Source: Panulirus ornatus | Lineage: Eukaryota > Arthropoda > Malacostraca > Decapoda > Palinuridae | NCBI RefSeq assembly: GCF_036320965.1 | Contig: NC_092225.1 | Location: 53,617,868-53,681,867, forward strand | Reading direction: 5' to 3' | DNA length: 64,000 bases | Shown: positions 1-10,254 of the stretch, piece after piece | Layout of the letters: every line of letters begins with the position of its first letter | Numbering within the stretch: the stretch's first letter is position 1 | Translations under genes and position numbers: made by a program | Notes under the pieces: generated by a model | What the model was told of the DNA's origin: nothing | The model's input: the letters and a program-made list of their open reading frames with translations, nothing else | Databases searched by the model: none

Positions 1-935
1 ACTGTATCATCAGTGAACAACAACTGACTCACTTCCCAAGCCCTCTCATCCACAACAGACTACATACTTGCCTCTCTCCAAACTCTTGCATTCACCTCCC
101 TAACCATCCCATCCATGTACAAATTAAACGACCGTGGAGACATCACGCAGCCCTGCTGCAAACTGACTTTCACTTGGAACCAGTCACTTTCCTCACTTCC
201 TCCTCTTACACATGCCTTACTTCTAGTGACTTACCTCCCACACCATATGCTCTTAAAACCTTCCACAAAGCATCTCTATCCACCATATCATATGCCTTCT
301 CCAGATCCATAAATGCTACATACAAATCCATTTGTTTTTCAAGTATTTTTCACACACATTCTTCAAAGCAAACACCTGATCCACACATCCTCAACCACTT
401 CTGAAACCACACTGCTCTTCCCCAGTCTGATGCTCTGTACTTGCCTTTACCCTTTCAATCAATACCTTCTGATATAGTTTCTCAGGAATACTCAACAAAC
501 TTATACCTCTGTAATTTGAACACTCGCCTTTTTCCCCTTTGCCTTTGTACAATGGCACTTTGCATGCATTTCACCAATCCTCAGGCATTTCGCCATGATC
601 CATACATACCTTGAATATCCTCACTATCCAGTCAACAACACAGTCACCCCCTTTTTTAATAAATTCCACTGCAATACCATCCAAACCCACTGCTTTGCCG
701 CCTTTCATCTTCTGCAAAACTTTCACTACCTCTTCCTTGTTTACCAAACCATTCTCCCTGAACCTCTCATTTTGCACACCACCCCGACCAAAACAAACCT
801 TCAAAATACTCACTCCTCACTTCATCACTACTTGCCATTACTTCCCCATTAGCCCCCTTCATTGATGTTCCCACTTGTTCTTTTGTCTTACACACATTAT
901 TTACCGCCTTCCAAAATATCTCTTTATCCTCCCTG
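1..935 (-). mobile_element. LINE-A fragment, reverse transcriptase part (old, cut by window start)
   Basis: Read on the minus strand this covers the linker and RT of LINE-A. The FADD-box region lies at about 1-50, the LEKAYD region near 300 and the KMKGGKAVGLDGIAVEF segment at about 660-720. Reading frames are broken repeatedly; the longest open piece is 571-813. The 3' half of the copy lies left of the window. It is an inactive, moderately diverged fragment. Edges are approximate. Confidence 0.85.
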
Positions 936-954
936 AAATGTAATGATATTGATA

Positions 955-1125
955 ATGTATATATATGCACTTGTGTATATGTTATGTATATATATGCAGT
1001 TATGTATGTGTGTATGGGTGTTTATGTATACATATATATGTATATGAATGGATGGGCCATTATTCGTCTGTTTCCTGGTGCTACCTTGCTGACACAGGAA
1101 AGAGCGATTAAGTATAATATGTAAG
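955..1125 (+). repeat. Solo LINE-A 3' tail
   Basis: A TGTATA-rich block is followed by GGGCCATTATTCGTCTG, TTTCCTGGTGCTACC and a degenerate terminal hairpin ending at AAGTATAAT. This is the last ~170 nt of a LINE-A 3' UTR with no coding sequence attached, directly next to the minus-strand RT fragment. It could be an extremely 5'-truncated insertion or the end of an older copy. Confidence 0.7.
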
Positions 1126-1344
1126 TCAGCTGAGGACTTATTTTTGCTTAGCTACAAGCATTGTGATAGAACTGTGGCACTGGAATTTCTGTACTCAATT
1201 TTGCATATCTACAAGCACCCTGGAATTAGATGAACCATAAGGATACAGATGTCACTTCCAGACCCTACTCACAAACACAGCCAATAAGTTGACTTTGTTA
1301 TGATTAATTGTTTTTGCTGTAGTATTATTATTATTTTGCTGTAG

Positions 1345-2757
1345 TATTACGTGTAGGAAGAGAGGAAAGTGATTGGTTCTCAGTGAATGTAGGTTTGTGG
1401 CAGGGGTGTGTGATGTCTCCATGGTTGTTTAATTTGTTTATGGATGGGGTTGTTAGGGAGGTGAATGCAAGAGTTTTGGAAAGGGGCAAGAATGAAGTCT
1501 GTTGTGGATGAGACAGCTTGGGAAGTGAGTCAGTTGTTGTTCGCTGATGATACAGCACTGGTGGCTGATTCATGTGAGAATCTGCAGAAGCTGGTGACTG
1601 AGTTTGGTAAAGTGTGTGAAAGAAGAAAGTTAAGAGTAAATGTGAATAAGAGCAAGGTTATTAGGTACAGTAGGGTTGAGGGTCAAGTCAGTTGGGAGGT
1701 AAGTTTGAATGGAGAAAAACTGGGGGAAGTAAAGTGTTTTAGATATCTGGGAGTGGATCTGGCAGCGGATGGAACCATGGAAGCAGAAGTGAATCATAGG
1801 GTGGGGGAGGGGGCGAAAATCCTGGGAGCCTTGAAGAATGTGTGGAAGTCAAGAACATTATCTCGGAAAGCAAAAATGGGTATGTTTGAAGGAATAGTTG
1901 TTCCAACAATGTTGTATGGTTGCGAGGCGTGGGCTATGGATAGAGTTGTGTGCAGGAGGGTGGATGTGCTGGAAATGAGATGTTTGAGGACAATGTGTGG
2001 TGTGAGGTGGTTTGATCGAGTAAGTAATGTAAGGGTAAGAGAGATGTGTGGAAATGAAAAGAGCGTGGTTGAGAGAGCAGAAGAGGGTGTTTTGAAATGG
2101 TTTGGGCACATGGAGAGAATGAGTGAGGAAAGATTGACCAAGAGGATATATGTGTCGGAGGTGGAGGGAACGAGGAGAAGTGGGAGACCAAATTGGAGGT
2201 GGAAAGATGGAGTGAAAAAGATTTTGAGTGATCGGGGCCTGAACATGCAGGAGGGTGAAAGGCGGGCAAGGAATAGAGTGAATTGGATCGATGTGGTATA
2301 CCGGGGTTGACGTGCTGTCAGTGGATTGAATCAGGGCATGTGAAGCGTCTGGGGTAAACCATGGAAAGCTGTGTGGGGCCTGGATGTGGAAAGGGAGCTG
2401 TGGTTTCGGGCATTATTGCATGACAGCTAGAGACTGAGTGTGAACGAATGAGGCCTTTGTTGTCTTTTCCTAGCATTACCCCGCACACATGAGGGGGGAG
2501 GGGGATGGTATTCCATGTGTGGTGAGGAGGCGATGGGAAGGAATAAAGGCAGACAGTGTGAATTGTGTGCATGGGTATATATGTATGTGTCTGTGTGTGT
2601 ATATATATATGTGTACATTGAGATGTATAGGTATGTATATTTGCGTGTGTGGACGTGTGTGTATATACATGTGTATGGAGGTGGGTTGGGCCATTTCTTT
2701 CGTCTGTTTCCTTGCGCTACCTCGCAAACTCAGGAGACCGGCAAAAAAAAAAAAAAA
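1345..2757 (+). mobile_element. LINE-A copy, 5'-truncated, complete 3' UTR
   Basis: It starts inside the RT (GREESDW, then CVMSPWLF) and runs through FADDTALVADS and the C-terminal GHMERMSEERL and SGRPNWRW motifs to a stop near 2310. A full-length 3' UTR follows, ending in the CGCTACC hairpin region and a 16-nt A run at 2742-2757. A small deletion near 1485 shifts the frame just before the FADD box. The UTR carries AATAAA at 2542-2547. No convincing target-site duplication was found. Confidence 0.88.
1465..2310 (+). CDS. LINE-A pol fragment: RT box and C-terminal domain
   Basis: A 281-residue open frame in a 5'-truncated retroelement. It opens just upstream of the SQLLFADDTALV box (the catalytic Asp pair of RT motif C) and continues through YLGVDLAADG, LYGCEAWAMD, GVRWFDRVSN, GHMERMSEERL and GRPNWRWKDG to the family's usual end VVYRG. 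The ATG is fortuitous, created by the upstream frameshift; the RT fingers and motifs A and B are not in frame. It is a transposon remnant, not a host gene. Confidence 0.75.
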   Translation: MQEFWKGARMKSVVDETAWEVSQLLFADDTALVADSCENLQKLVTEFGKVCERRKLRVNVNKSKVIRYSRVEGQVSWEVSLNGEKLGEVKCFRYLGVDLAADGTMEAEVNHRVGEGAKILGALKNVWKSRTLSRKAKMGMFEGIVVPTMLYGCEAWAMDRVVCRRVDVLEMRCLRTMCGVRWFDRVSNVRVREMCGNEKSVVERAEEGVLKWFGHMERMSEERLTKRIYVSEVEGTRRSGRPNWRWKDGVKKILSDRGLNMQEGERRARNRVNWIDVVYRG

Positions 2758-2870
2758 ATTATGTCGAACTTTGAAAAAGTGAAAAAAAAAGAAAGCATGA
2801 AATTAAGAAAATATATCTAATGGGAATGTAATTGTGATTTCAGTTTGTAAAGTCGACTTACTTTTTCAAG

Positions 2871-3296
2871 TACAGTAAACCCTTGATTTAAAGGACAAAT
2901 AGGGGGATGGGGGTATCTAATAATGCCGAAAGCCCATTAAATCAAATATAACCTATGGCCATTTTTAATACAATATACAGTTCACATGCTTTCTTTTAAC
3001 TCCTCTATCACTTGATGCCATTTTGAATTGTGAATATTGCAAAGTTAATCAATAGATAAAATCAGTTTATATATCCAACCTGACTGCATGATAGCTTGAG
3101 GCAGACTGAGACTGAAACGAAGCAAGTACACCTCATGTTACCAAAAACAAGTGTGTTATGAAATGTGCAAGGTACATTATTTGAGATTTTTTAACTTTTC
3201 AAAAATTTTCTTCTTATTGATTGATGTATTATTTGCCAGGTCCTTCAAATCCAAAATCCATTATATCGGGGTATGTTGAATTGAGGGTTTACTGTA
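2871..3296. mobile_element. Pogo/Tigger-like MITE
   Basis: Inverted termini: the left end reads TACAGTAAACCCTTGATTTAA at 2871 and the right end, reverse-complemented from 3296, reads TACAGTAAACCCTCAATTCAA. The first 13 nt are identical and outer TA dinucleotides would be the TA target duplication of Tc1/mariner-superfamily elements. The interior (about 420 bp) has no transposase ORF, so it would need a transposase supplied in trans. The CAGTAAACCCT terminus resembles pogo/Tigger families from memory. Confidence 0.65.
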
Positions 3297-3454
3297 TAGT
3301 TGACTTACATGTTCAAAACCCAAGTATAATCCTGAGTTTGGTTTGTGATACTAACTTGTCGTGGGGAATGAAGTTATTGATTTATGATTCAGCGAAACTT
3401 TTCCATATTGAAGTATACTCATCAGGCAAGATCACAATTTCTTTTTACATACTT

Positions 3455-3560
3455 ATTCACTGTGTCCCACGTTTACGAGGTAGCACAGGGAAACAGGTGA
3501 AAGAATGGCCCAACCTTCCCACATACACACGTATATACATAAACGCCCACATTTCAACGT
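3455..3560 (-). repeat. Solo LINE-A 3' tail fragment
   Basis: Reverse complement of the LINE-A terminal region: GTGTCCCACGTTTACGAGG, then GGAAACAGGTGAAAGAATGG, then the CATATACA-rich block, ending at ATTTCAACG. A second, longer minus-strand copy starts about 15 bases downstream after a (TTTA)n run, so two independent tails lie head to tail. Confidence 0.7.
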
Positions 3561-3568
3561 TTATTTAT

Positions 3569-4315
3569 TTATTTATTTTACTTTGTCGCTGTCTCCCGCT
3601 TTAGCGAGGTAGCGCATGTAAACAGATGAAAGAATGGCCCAACCTACCCACATACACATGTATATACATACACATCCACACACGCAAATATACCTACCTA
3701 TACATCTCAACGTATACATATATATACACACACACACACACATATACATATATACACTCGTACATAATTCATACTGTCTGCCTTTATTCATTCCCATCGC
3801 CATCTCGCCACACATGAAATAGCAACCCCCTCCCCCTGCATGTGCGCAAGGTAGCGCTAGGAAAAGACAACAAAAGGCCACATTTGCTCACACTCAGTCT
3901 CTAGCTGTCATGTGTAGTGCACCGAAACCACAGCTTCCTTTCCACCTCCAGGCCCCACAGAACTTTCCATGGTTTACCCCAGACGCTTCACATGCCCTGG
4001 TTCAATCCATTGACAGCACGTCGACCCTGGTATACCACATTGTTCCAATTCACTCTATTCCTTGCACGCCTTTCACCCTGCTGCATGTTCAGGCCCCGAT
4101 CACTCAAAATATTTTTCACTCCATCTTTCCACCTCCAATTTGGTCTCCCACTTCTCCTCGTTCCCTCCATCTCTGACACATATATCCTCTTTGTCAATCT
4201 TTCCTCACTCATTCTCTCCATGTGGCCAAACCATTTCAATACACCCTCTTCTGCTCTTTCAACCACACTCTTTTTATTCCAACACATCTCTATTACCCTT
4301 TCATTACTTGAATAT
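3569..4315 (-). mobile_element. LINE-A copy, 3' UTR and RT C-terminus
   Basis: A (TTTA)n run at 3560-3580, complementary to an (AAAT)n tail, opens the complement of the terminal hairpin, the full 3' UTR and then the C-terminal coding end (3988-4287: VVYQG, GRPNWRW, GHMERMSEERL, VVERAEEG). It is truncated within the C-terminal domain near 4310. No RT catalytic motifs remain. Confidence 0.85.
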
Positions 4316-5219
4316 ATTTTACAGTGATTTTACACAAGTAAAATCATTACTTCTCTTCCTGGGTACAGGGGAGAAAGACAACTCTAGAAGTTGAATAAAT
4401 CATCGTGTCATCATTACTCAGCGAGTCATATTAGCAGAGGCTGAGTCAGCATCTTTCATCATTTCACTTATGATTTTAGTAATATAAGGATGGGCCAACA
4501 TCATAAAACTATAATGTAGAAACTTCTTAAGAAGCTGTTGAGGTATGTGGAACATGTTGGACTTATCGTAACATAAAAAAGCAAGTGCACCAAAACACCA
4601 TATAAGTGACAAGTGACACCACCACCTTGTGAGACAGGTAAGCATCATGCTTTGTTTAGCACTTACTGCCATGTTGCTAATATCCTACCATAGCAAGTTA
4701 TTGATTTCTGCCTGGTTCAGGTTCATATCACATGTTTCTTGGTTGTTATATTATTCTTTAATGGTGTTTTTTTCATTTCATGAAATTGGAATGGTTCTTT
4801 AACTCTATTGTGCTATTCAAGATGGATATTGGTGTGTGGGAGGCTGATCTGGTGAGAGCACGATCGTAAAATGATTACTTATTCTTTGATTGGCTATGAT
4901 TTTTTTTTATATCAAACATTGTTCTACTAGCTCATTTGAACAAGATAACATGGGAAATTTGAATGGCATATACTGTGTTATTGGGGTATGTTTTGTCTAC
5001 TTTTAGCCAGTTTTGGTATATTTTGAGGATAAGTCATAACAGCAGCTTGAGATGCATTGTCATCTCCCAAATAGTTAGCTGAGAAAAGGCTTTAGTGAGT
5101 GATTCACTTTTCAGTTTGGTGGTGCAGGTGCTGCTCATTAACCCCTAATGATGAGCAGCAACTAAAGCACAAGCAGAAGCTAAAGCACCAGACCCTCATT
5201 CAAGTTCATCCAGTATAAA
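4316..5219. other. No recognisable feature
   Basis: AT-rich sequence with only short chance open frames. I see no exon with splice signals, no LINE-A homology and no tandem repeat. It may be host intron/intergenic DNA or a repeat too old to recognise. Confidence 0.4.
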
Positions 5220-5395
5220 AAGCCTTCCGTTAAGTGAGATATTCGCTCGAGTTGCCTTCTGTTGCCCCGTGTTAAGAGTGAGGTTCTAAAGGCTTAAAAG
5301 CAAAAATGGAGTTCACCAGTTATGGAGACTTTTGCTTTGGCCACTCCTTTGAGGGAGTTCTTGAAGGAAACAGGTATCAGAGATATAGATAGAAC
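5220..5395 (-). repeat. Unnamed dispersed repeat, copy 1
   Basis: The minus strand reads GATACCTGTTTCCTTCAAG, then AACTCCCTCAAAGGAGTGGC, then AAAAGTCTCCATAACTGGTG, and further on AAGGCAACTCGAG. The same ordered blocks recur at 53505-53800 and 58076-58290 on the plus strand. There is no ORF and no clear termini. Either a non-coding repeat or the UTR of an unrecognised element. Confidence 0.6.
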
Positions 5396-5917
5396 AGAAA
5401 GGTATTCCTTTCCCTCTTGGCATGTTTACTTTTGATAAGAGGTACTTGCTGGGTGCTCGGGCACTGTGGTGACTCACACATGTGGGAACAAGTGTAGAAT
5501 TATATCAGGAGCAAACAGTACGTCCTTACCTAGTGAATGCTAGCAGAGAACTGAAGTGGTGGACAGCATTGCATGGGCAACATCAGCACCACACAGCCAG
5601 CTGGGCACGTGTTATTTCACAATGGCTTTTGTTATAATAAAAGATTGGTGTAATTTAGGAGCATGTGCTACATCCAGAAAGTTCATCCAGTTTTGCTGTA
5701 TCCTGACACATGTGTTTTGAAATAGGTTATTTTATTTTCTAATTGTTTTACTTTATTATTGGTTTTGAATTTCCAGGCAAAAATTTTTCGAGAAAGAAGA
5801 GCATAATTGGTTTTGGGGTTACTGTTTAGGCTGTAGAATGCATCCCTATCTTTTACAAGTAAAAAGGGATTAATTTGATTCAAAATAATTCGCATTTTTT
5901 CCTGGAATAATACTTGT
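5396..5917. other. No recognisable feature
   Basis: AT-rich sequence with a 70-codon chance ORF on the minus strand. No splice-flanked exon or repeat homology was seen. Confidence 0.35.
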
Positions 5918-6286
5918 GTGTAACAAGGGAAGGAGTAGCACTACTCCTGAAACAGGAGTGGTAGAAGTATGTGATAGAGTGTAAAAAGTAAACTCTAGAT
6001 TGATATGGGTAAAACTGAAAGTGGATGGAGAGAGATGGGTGATTATTGGTGCATATGCACCTGGTCATGAGAAGAAAGATCATGAGAGGCAAGTGTTTTG
6101 GGAGCAGCTGAGTGAGTGTGTTAGTAGTTTTGATGCACGAGACCGGGTGTATAGCGATGGGAGATTTGAATGCAAAGGTGAGTAATGTGGCAGTTAAGGG
6201 AATAATTGGTGTACATGGTGTATTCAGTGTTGTAAATGGAAATGGTGAAGAGCTTGTAGATTTGTGCTCTGAAAAAGGACTGGTAA

Positions 6287-7105
6287 TTGGGAATACCTGG
6301 TTTAAAAAGAGAGATATACATAAGTCAGTTGTTGTTCGCTGATGATACAGCGCTGGTGGCTGATTCATGTGAGAAACTGCAGAAGCTGGTGACTGAGTTT
6401 GGTAAAGTGTGTGAAAGAAGAAAGTTAAGAGTAAATGTGAATAAGAGCAAGGTTATTAGGTACAGTAGGGTTGAGGGTCAATTCAATTGGGAGGTGAGTT
6501 TGAATGGAGAAAAACTGGAGGAAGTGAAGTGTTTTAGATATCTGGGAGTGGATCTGGCAGCGGATGGAACCATGGAAGCGGAAGTGGATCATAGGGTGGG
6601 GGAGGGGGCGAAAATTCTGGGAGCCTTGAAGAATGTGTGGAAGTTGAGAACATTATCTCGGAAAGCAAAAATGGGTATGTTTGAAGGAATAGTGGTTCCA
6701 ACAATGTTGTATGGTTGCGAGGCGTGGACTATGGATAGAGTTGTGCGCAGGAGGATGGATGTGCTGGAAATGAGATGTTTGAGGACAATATGTGGTGTGA
6801 GGTGGTTTGATCGAGTAAGTAACGTAAGGGTAAGAGAGATGTGTGGAAATAAAAAGAGCATGGTTGAGAGAGCAGAAGAGGGTGTTTTGAAATGGTTTGG
6901 TCACATGGAGAGAATGAGTGAGGAAAGATTGACCAAGAGGATATATGTGTCGGAGGTGGAGGGAACGAGGAGAAGAGGGAGACCAAATTGGAGGTGGAAA
7001 GATGGAGTGAAAAAGATTTTGTGTCATCGGGGCCTGAACATGCAGGAGGGTGAAAGGAGGGCAAAGAATAGAGTGAATTGGATCGATGTGGTATACTGGA
7101 GTTGA
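6287..7105 (+). CDS. Chance fusion ORF: LINE-A endonuclease tail joined to LINE-A RT box and C-terminus
   Basis: The first ~12 residues are translated out of frame from the outer copy's endonuclease region; from about residue 13 the frame is the LINE-A pol frame (SQLLFADDTALV through VVYWS). YLGVDLAADG, GCEAWTMD, GVRWFDR, GHMERMSEERL and RGRPNWRW are all present. RT motifs A and B are absent, so it cannot be a functional polymerase. Confidence 0.7.
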   Translation: MGIPGLKREIYISQLLFADDTALVADSCEKLQKLVTEFGKVCERRKLRVNVNKSKVIRYSRVEGQFNWEVSLNGEKLEEVKCFRYLGVDLAADGTMEAEVDHRVGEGAKILGALKNVWKLRTLSRKAKMGMFEGIVVPTMLYGCEAWTMDRVVRRRMDVLEMRCLRTICGVRWFDRVSNVRVREMCGNKKSMVERAEEGVLKWFGHMERMSEERLTKRIYVSEVEGTRRRGRPNWRWKDGVKKILCHRGLNMQEGERRAKNRVNWIDVVYWS

Positions 7106-7232
7106 TGTGCTGTCAGTGGATTGAATCAAGGCATGTGTATGGGGGTGGGTTGGGCCATTTCTTTCGTCTGTTTCCTTGCGCTACCTCGCAAACGCGGGAG
7201 ACAGCGACAAAGCAAAAAAAAAAAAAAAAAAA
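6325..7232 (+). mobile_element. Inner LINE-A insertion, short-3'UTR type
   Basis: It begins abruptly at TCAGTTGTTGTTCGCTGATG (RT box), keeps an open frame to the normal end at 7105, has the short 3' UTR (GGCATGTG joined directly to TATGGGGGTGG) and a long A run. The 5' junction fuses it to the endonuclease of the outer copy, giving a chance fusion frame at 6287-7105. Against an intact copy at 20680, about 6 nt (TATACT) are missing at the target instead of a duplication. Confidence 0.8.
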
Positions 7233-9748
7233 AAATATGTAAGTAGGATAGATGGCCAGAGAGCGTTATTGGATTACGTGTTAATTGATAGGCGCGTGAA
7301 AGAGAGACCTTTGGATGTTGATGTGCTGAGAGGTGCAACTAGTGGGATGTCTGATCATTATCTAGTGGAGGCGAAGGTGAAGATTTGTAGAGGTTTTCAG
7401 AAGAGAAGAGAGAATATAGGGGTGAAGAGAGTGGTGAGAGTAAGTGAGCTTGGGAAGGAGACTTGTGTGAGGAGGTACCAGGAGAGACTAAGTACAGAAT
7501 GGAAAAAGATGAGAACAAAGGACATAAGGGGAGTAGGGGAGGAATGGGATGTATTTAGGGAAGCAGTGATAGCTTGCGCAAAAGATGCTTGTGGCATGAG
7601 AAGCATGGGAGGTGGGCAGATTAGAAAGGGTAGTAAGTGGTGGGATGACAAAGTAAGATTATTAGTGAAAGAGAAGAGAGAGGCATTTGCATGATTTTTG
7701 CAGGGAAATAATGCAAATGAGTGGGAGATGTATAAAAGAAAGAGGGAGGAGGTCAAGAGAAAGGTGCAAGAGATGAAAAAGAGGGCAAATGAGAGTTGGG
7801 GTGAGAGAGTATCATTAAATTTTAAGGAGAATGAAAAGATGTTTTGGAAGGAGGTAAAAGTGTGTAAGACAGGGGAGCAAATGGGAACTTCAGTGAAGGG
7901 GGCTAATGGGGAGGTAATAACAAGTAGTGGTGATGTGAGGAGATGGAGTGAGTACTTGGAAGGTTTGTTGAATGTGTTTGATGATAGAGTGGCAGATATA
8001 GGGTGTTTTGGTTGAGGTGATGTGCAAAGTGAGAGGGTTAGGGAGAATGATTTGGCAAACAGAGAAGAGGTAGTAAAAGCTTTGCGGAAGATGAAAGCTG
8101 GCAAGGCATTAGGTTTGGATGGTATTGCAGTGGAATTTATTAAAAAAGGGGGTGACTGTGTTGTTGAAAGGTTGGTAAGGTTATTTAATGTATGTACGAC
8201 TCATGGTGAGGTGCCTGAGGATTGGCAGAATGCTTGCATAGTGCCATTGTACAAAGGCAAAGGGGATAAAAGTGAGTGCTGAAATTACAGAGGTATAAGT
8301 TTGTTGAGTATTCCTGGTAAATTATATGGGAGGGTATTGATTGAGAGGGTGAAGGCATGTACAGAGCATCAGATTGGGGAAGAGCAGTGTGGTTTCAGAA
8401 GTGGTAGAGGATGTGTGGATCAGGTGTTTGCTTTGAAGAATGTATGTGAGAAATACTTAGAAAAGCAAATTGATTTGTATGTAGCATTTATGGATCTGGA
8501 GAAGGCATATGATGAAGTTGATAGAGATGCTCTGTGGAAGGTATTAAGAATATAAGGTTTGTGAGGCAAGTTATTAGAAGCAGTGAAAAGTTTTTATTGA
8601 GGATGTAAGGCATGTGTACGAGTAGGAAGAGAGGAAAGTGATTGGTTCTCAGTGAATGTTGGTTTGTGGCAGGGGTGTGTGATGTCTCCATGGTTGTTTA
8701 ATTTGTTTATGGATGGGGTTGTTAGGGAGGTGAATGCAAGAGTTTTGGAGAGAGGGGCAAGTATGCAGTCTGTTGTGGATGAGGGAGCTTGAGAAGTGAG
8801 TCAGTTGTTGTTCGCTGATGATACAGCGCTGGTGGCTGATTCATGTGAGAAACTGCAGAAGCTGGTGACTGAGTTTGGTAAAGTGTGTGAAAGAAGAAAG
8901 CTGAGAGTGAATGTGAATAAGAGCAAGGTTATTAGGTACAGTAGGGTTGAGGGACAAGTCAATTGAGAGGTAAGTTTGTATGGAGAAAAACTGGAGGAAG
9001 TGAAGTGTTTTAGATATCTGAGAGTGGATTTGGCAGTGGATGGAATCATGGAATTGGAAGTGAGTCATAAGATGGTTGAGAGAGCAGAAGAGGGTGTTTT
9101 GAAATGGTGTGGTCACATGGAGAGAATGAGTGAGGAAAGATTGACGAAGAGGATATATGTGTCAGAGGTGGAGGGAACGAGAAGTAGGAGACCAAATTGG
9201 AGGTGGAAAGATGGAGTGAAAAAGATTTTGAGTGATTGGGGACTGAACATGCAGGAGGGTGAAAGGCGTGCAAGGAATAGAGTGAATTGGAACGATGTGG
9301 TATACCAGGGTTGATGTGCTGTCAATGGATTGAACCAGGGCATGTGAAGCGTCTGGGGTAAACCATGGAAATTTCTGTGGGGCCTGGATGTGGAAAGGGA
9401 GCTGTGGTTTCGGTGCATTTTGTATGACAGCTAGAGACTGAGTGTGAACAAATGTGGCCTTTGTTGTCTTTTCCTAGCGCTACCTCGCGCACATAAGGGG
9501 AGAGGGGGTTGTCATTTAATGTGTGGTGGGGCGGCGACAGGAATGAATAAGAGCAGACAGCATGAATTATGTACAGGTGTATATATGTATATGTCTGTGT
9601 GTGTATATACATGTATACGTTGAGATGTATAGGTATGTATATGTGCGTGTGTGGACGTGTATGTATATACATGTTTATGTGGAATGGGTTGGGCCATTCT
9701 TTCGTCTATTTCCTTGTGCTACCTCGCTAACGCGGGAGACGGCGCCAA

Positions 9749-10254
9749 AGTATAATAGATAGAATAAAACAAGGACTACCATCATATGTACTTGTATATA
9801 ATCCCAGGATCCCCTTTATGGGGCTGCTGCTACTTCAAGGCTACACTCCACTCAGGAGCAGGGAAATGATAGCTTTCTTTTGAGTGAGAAGGTCCTAAAT
9901 GAGACTGTACTCATTGTCATCCTTTGATAATACAGCCTTTCTGAACTTGTTGCTCATGGTGTAACCACTTGCAGATGGATTTGGTAACACATTTATGTAT
10001 ATTTTTTCTTTATTCTATTTTATTTAGCTGATTGCTTCTTCTGCCTTGCCAGGGAATCATCAGGAACAGGTCAACACTGGCCTCTTTTGCACACATCCAT
10101 TATCTGAGTGTCAAGTTTGATTTACCAAAATTAGTTTGATTGTGACATTATTTTGAAAACACTTTTTTTTAAATGATGTTAGATTTTAATGAGATTTATG
10201 TTATCTACTCAGTTCTTGGCTAACATTCAAGAGATGGAATTAGAAAGTACATTT
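9749..10254. other. No recognisable feature
   Basis: AT-rich DNA between a LINE-A tail and the Jockey-like fragment. No exon or repeat was recognised. Confidence 0.35.

Larger units (their letters stand above)
5918..9748 (+). mobile_element. Long LINE-A copy, interrupted by a younger LINE-A at 6325-7232
   Basis: The outer copy starts in the endonuclease (6000-6185, LKVDGERWVIIGAYAPGHEK), reaches KRDIHK at 6324 and resumes at 7233 with YVSRIDGQRALLDYVLIDRR. It continues through the linker (7698-8015), the RT (8022-8555, YRGISLL, GFRSGRG, LEKAYDEV), the FADD box near 8815 and the C-terminal end at 9314. A ~280-nt deletion near 9072 joins the YLRVDLA region to VERAEEG. A full-type 3' UTR ends at 9748. 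Many stops make it dead. Confidence 0.88.

Noticed and set aside
1794..2246. Ser/Pro/His-rich ORFs of 100-235 residues opposite LINE-A RT (also 22523-23224, 26817-27632, 61353-62048)
   Set aside because: Antisense shadows of the purine-rich LINE-A coding strand, which rarely shows stops on its reverse. They recur in each copy and lack any domain.
2489..2820. Cys/Tyr/Val-rich ORFs (MYICVCGRVC-type), also near 3573-3881, 24803-25069, 48697-48903, 57381-57563
   Set aside because: They translate the TGTATATA/TGTGTG block of the LINE-A 3' UTR; they recur in every copy and have no coding signal. Not cysteine-rich peptides.
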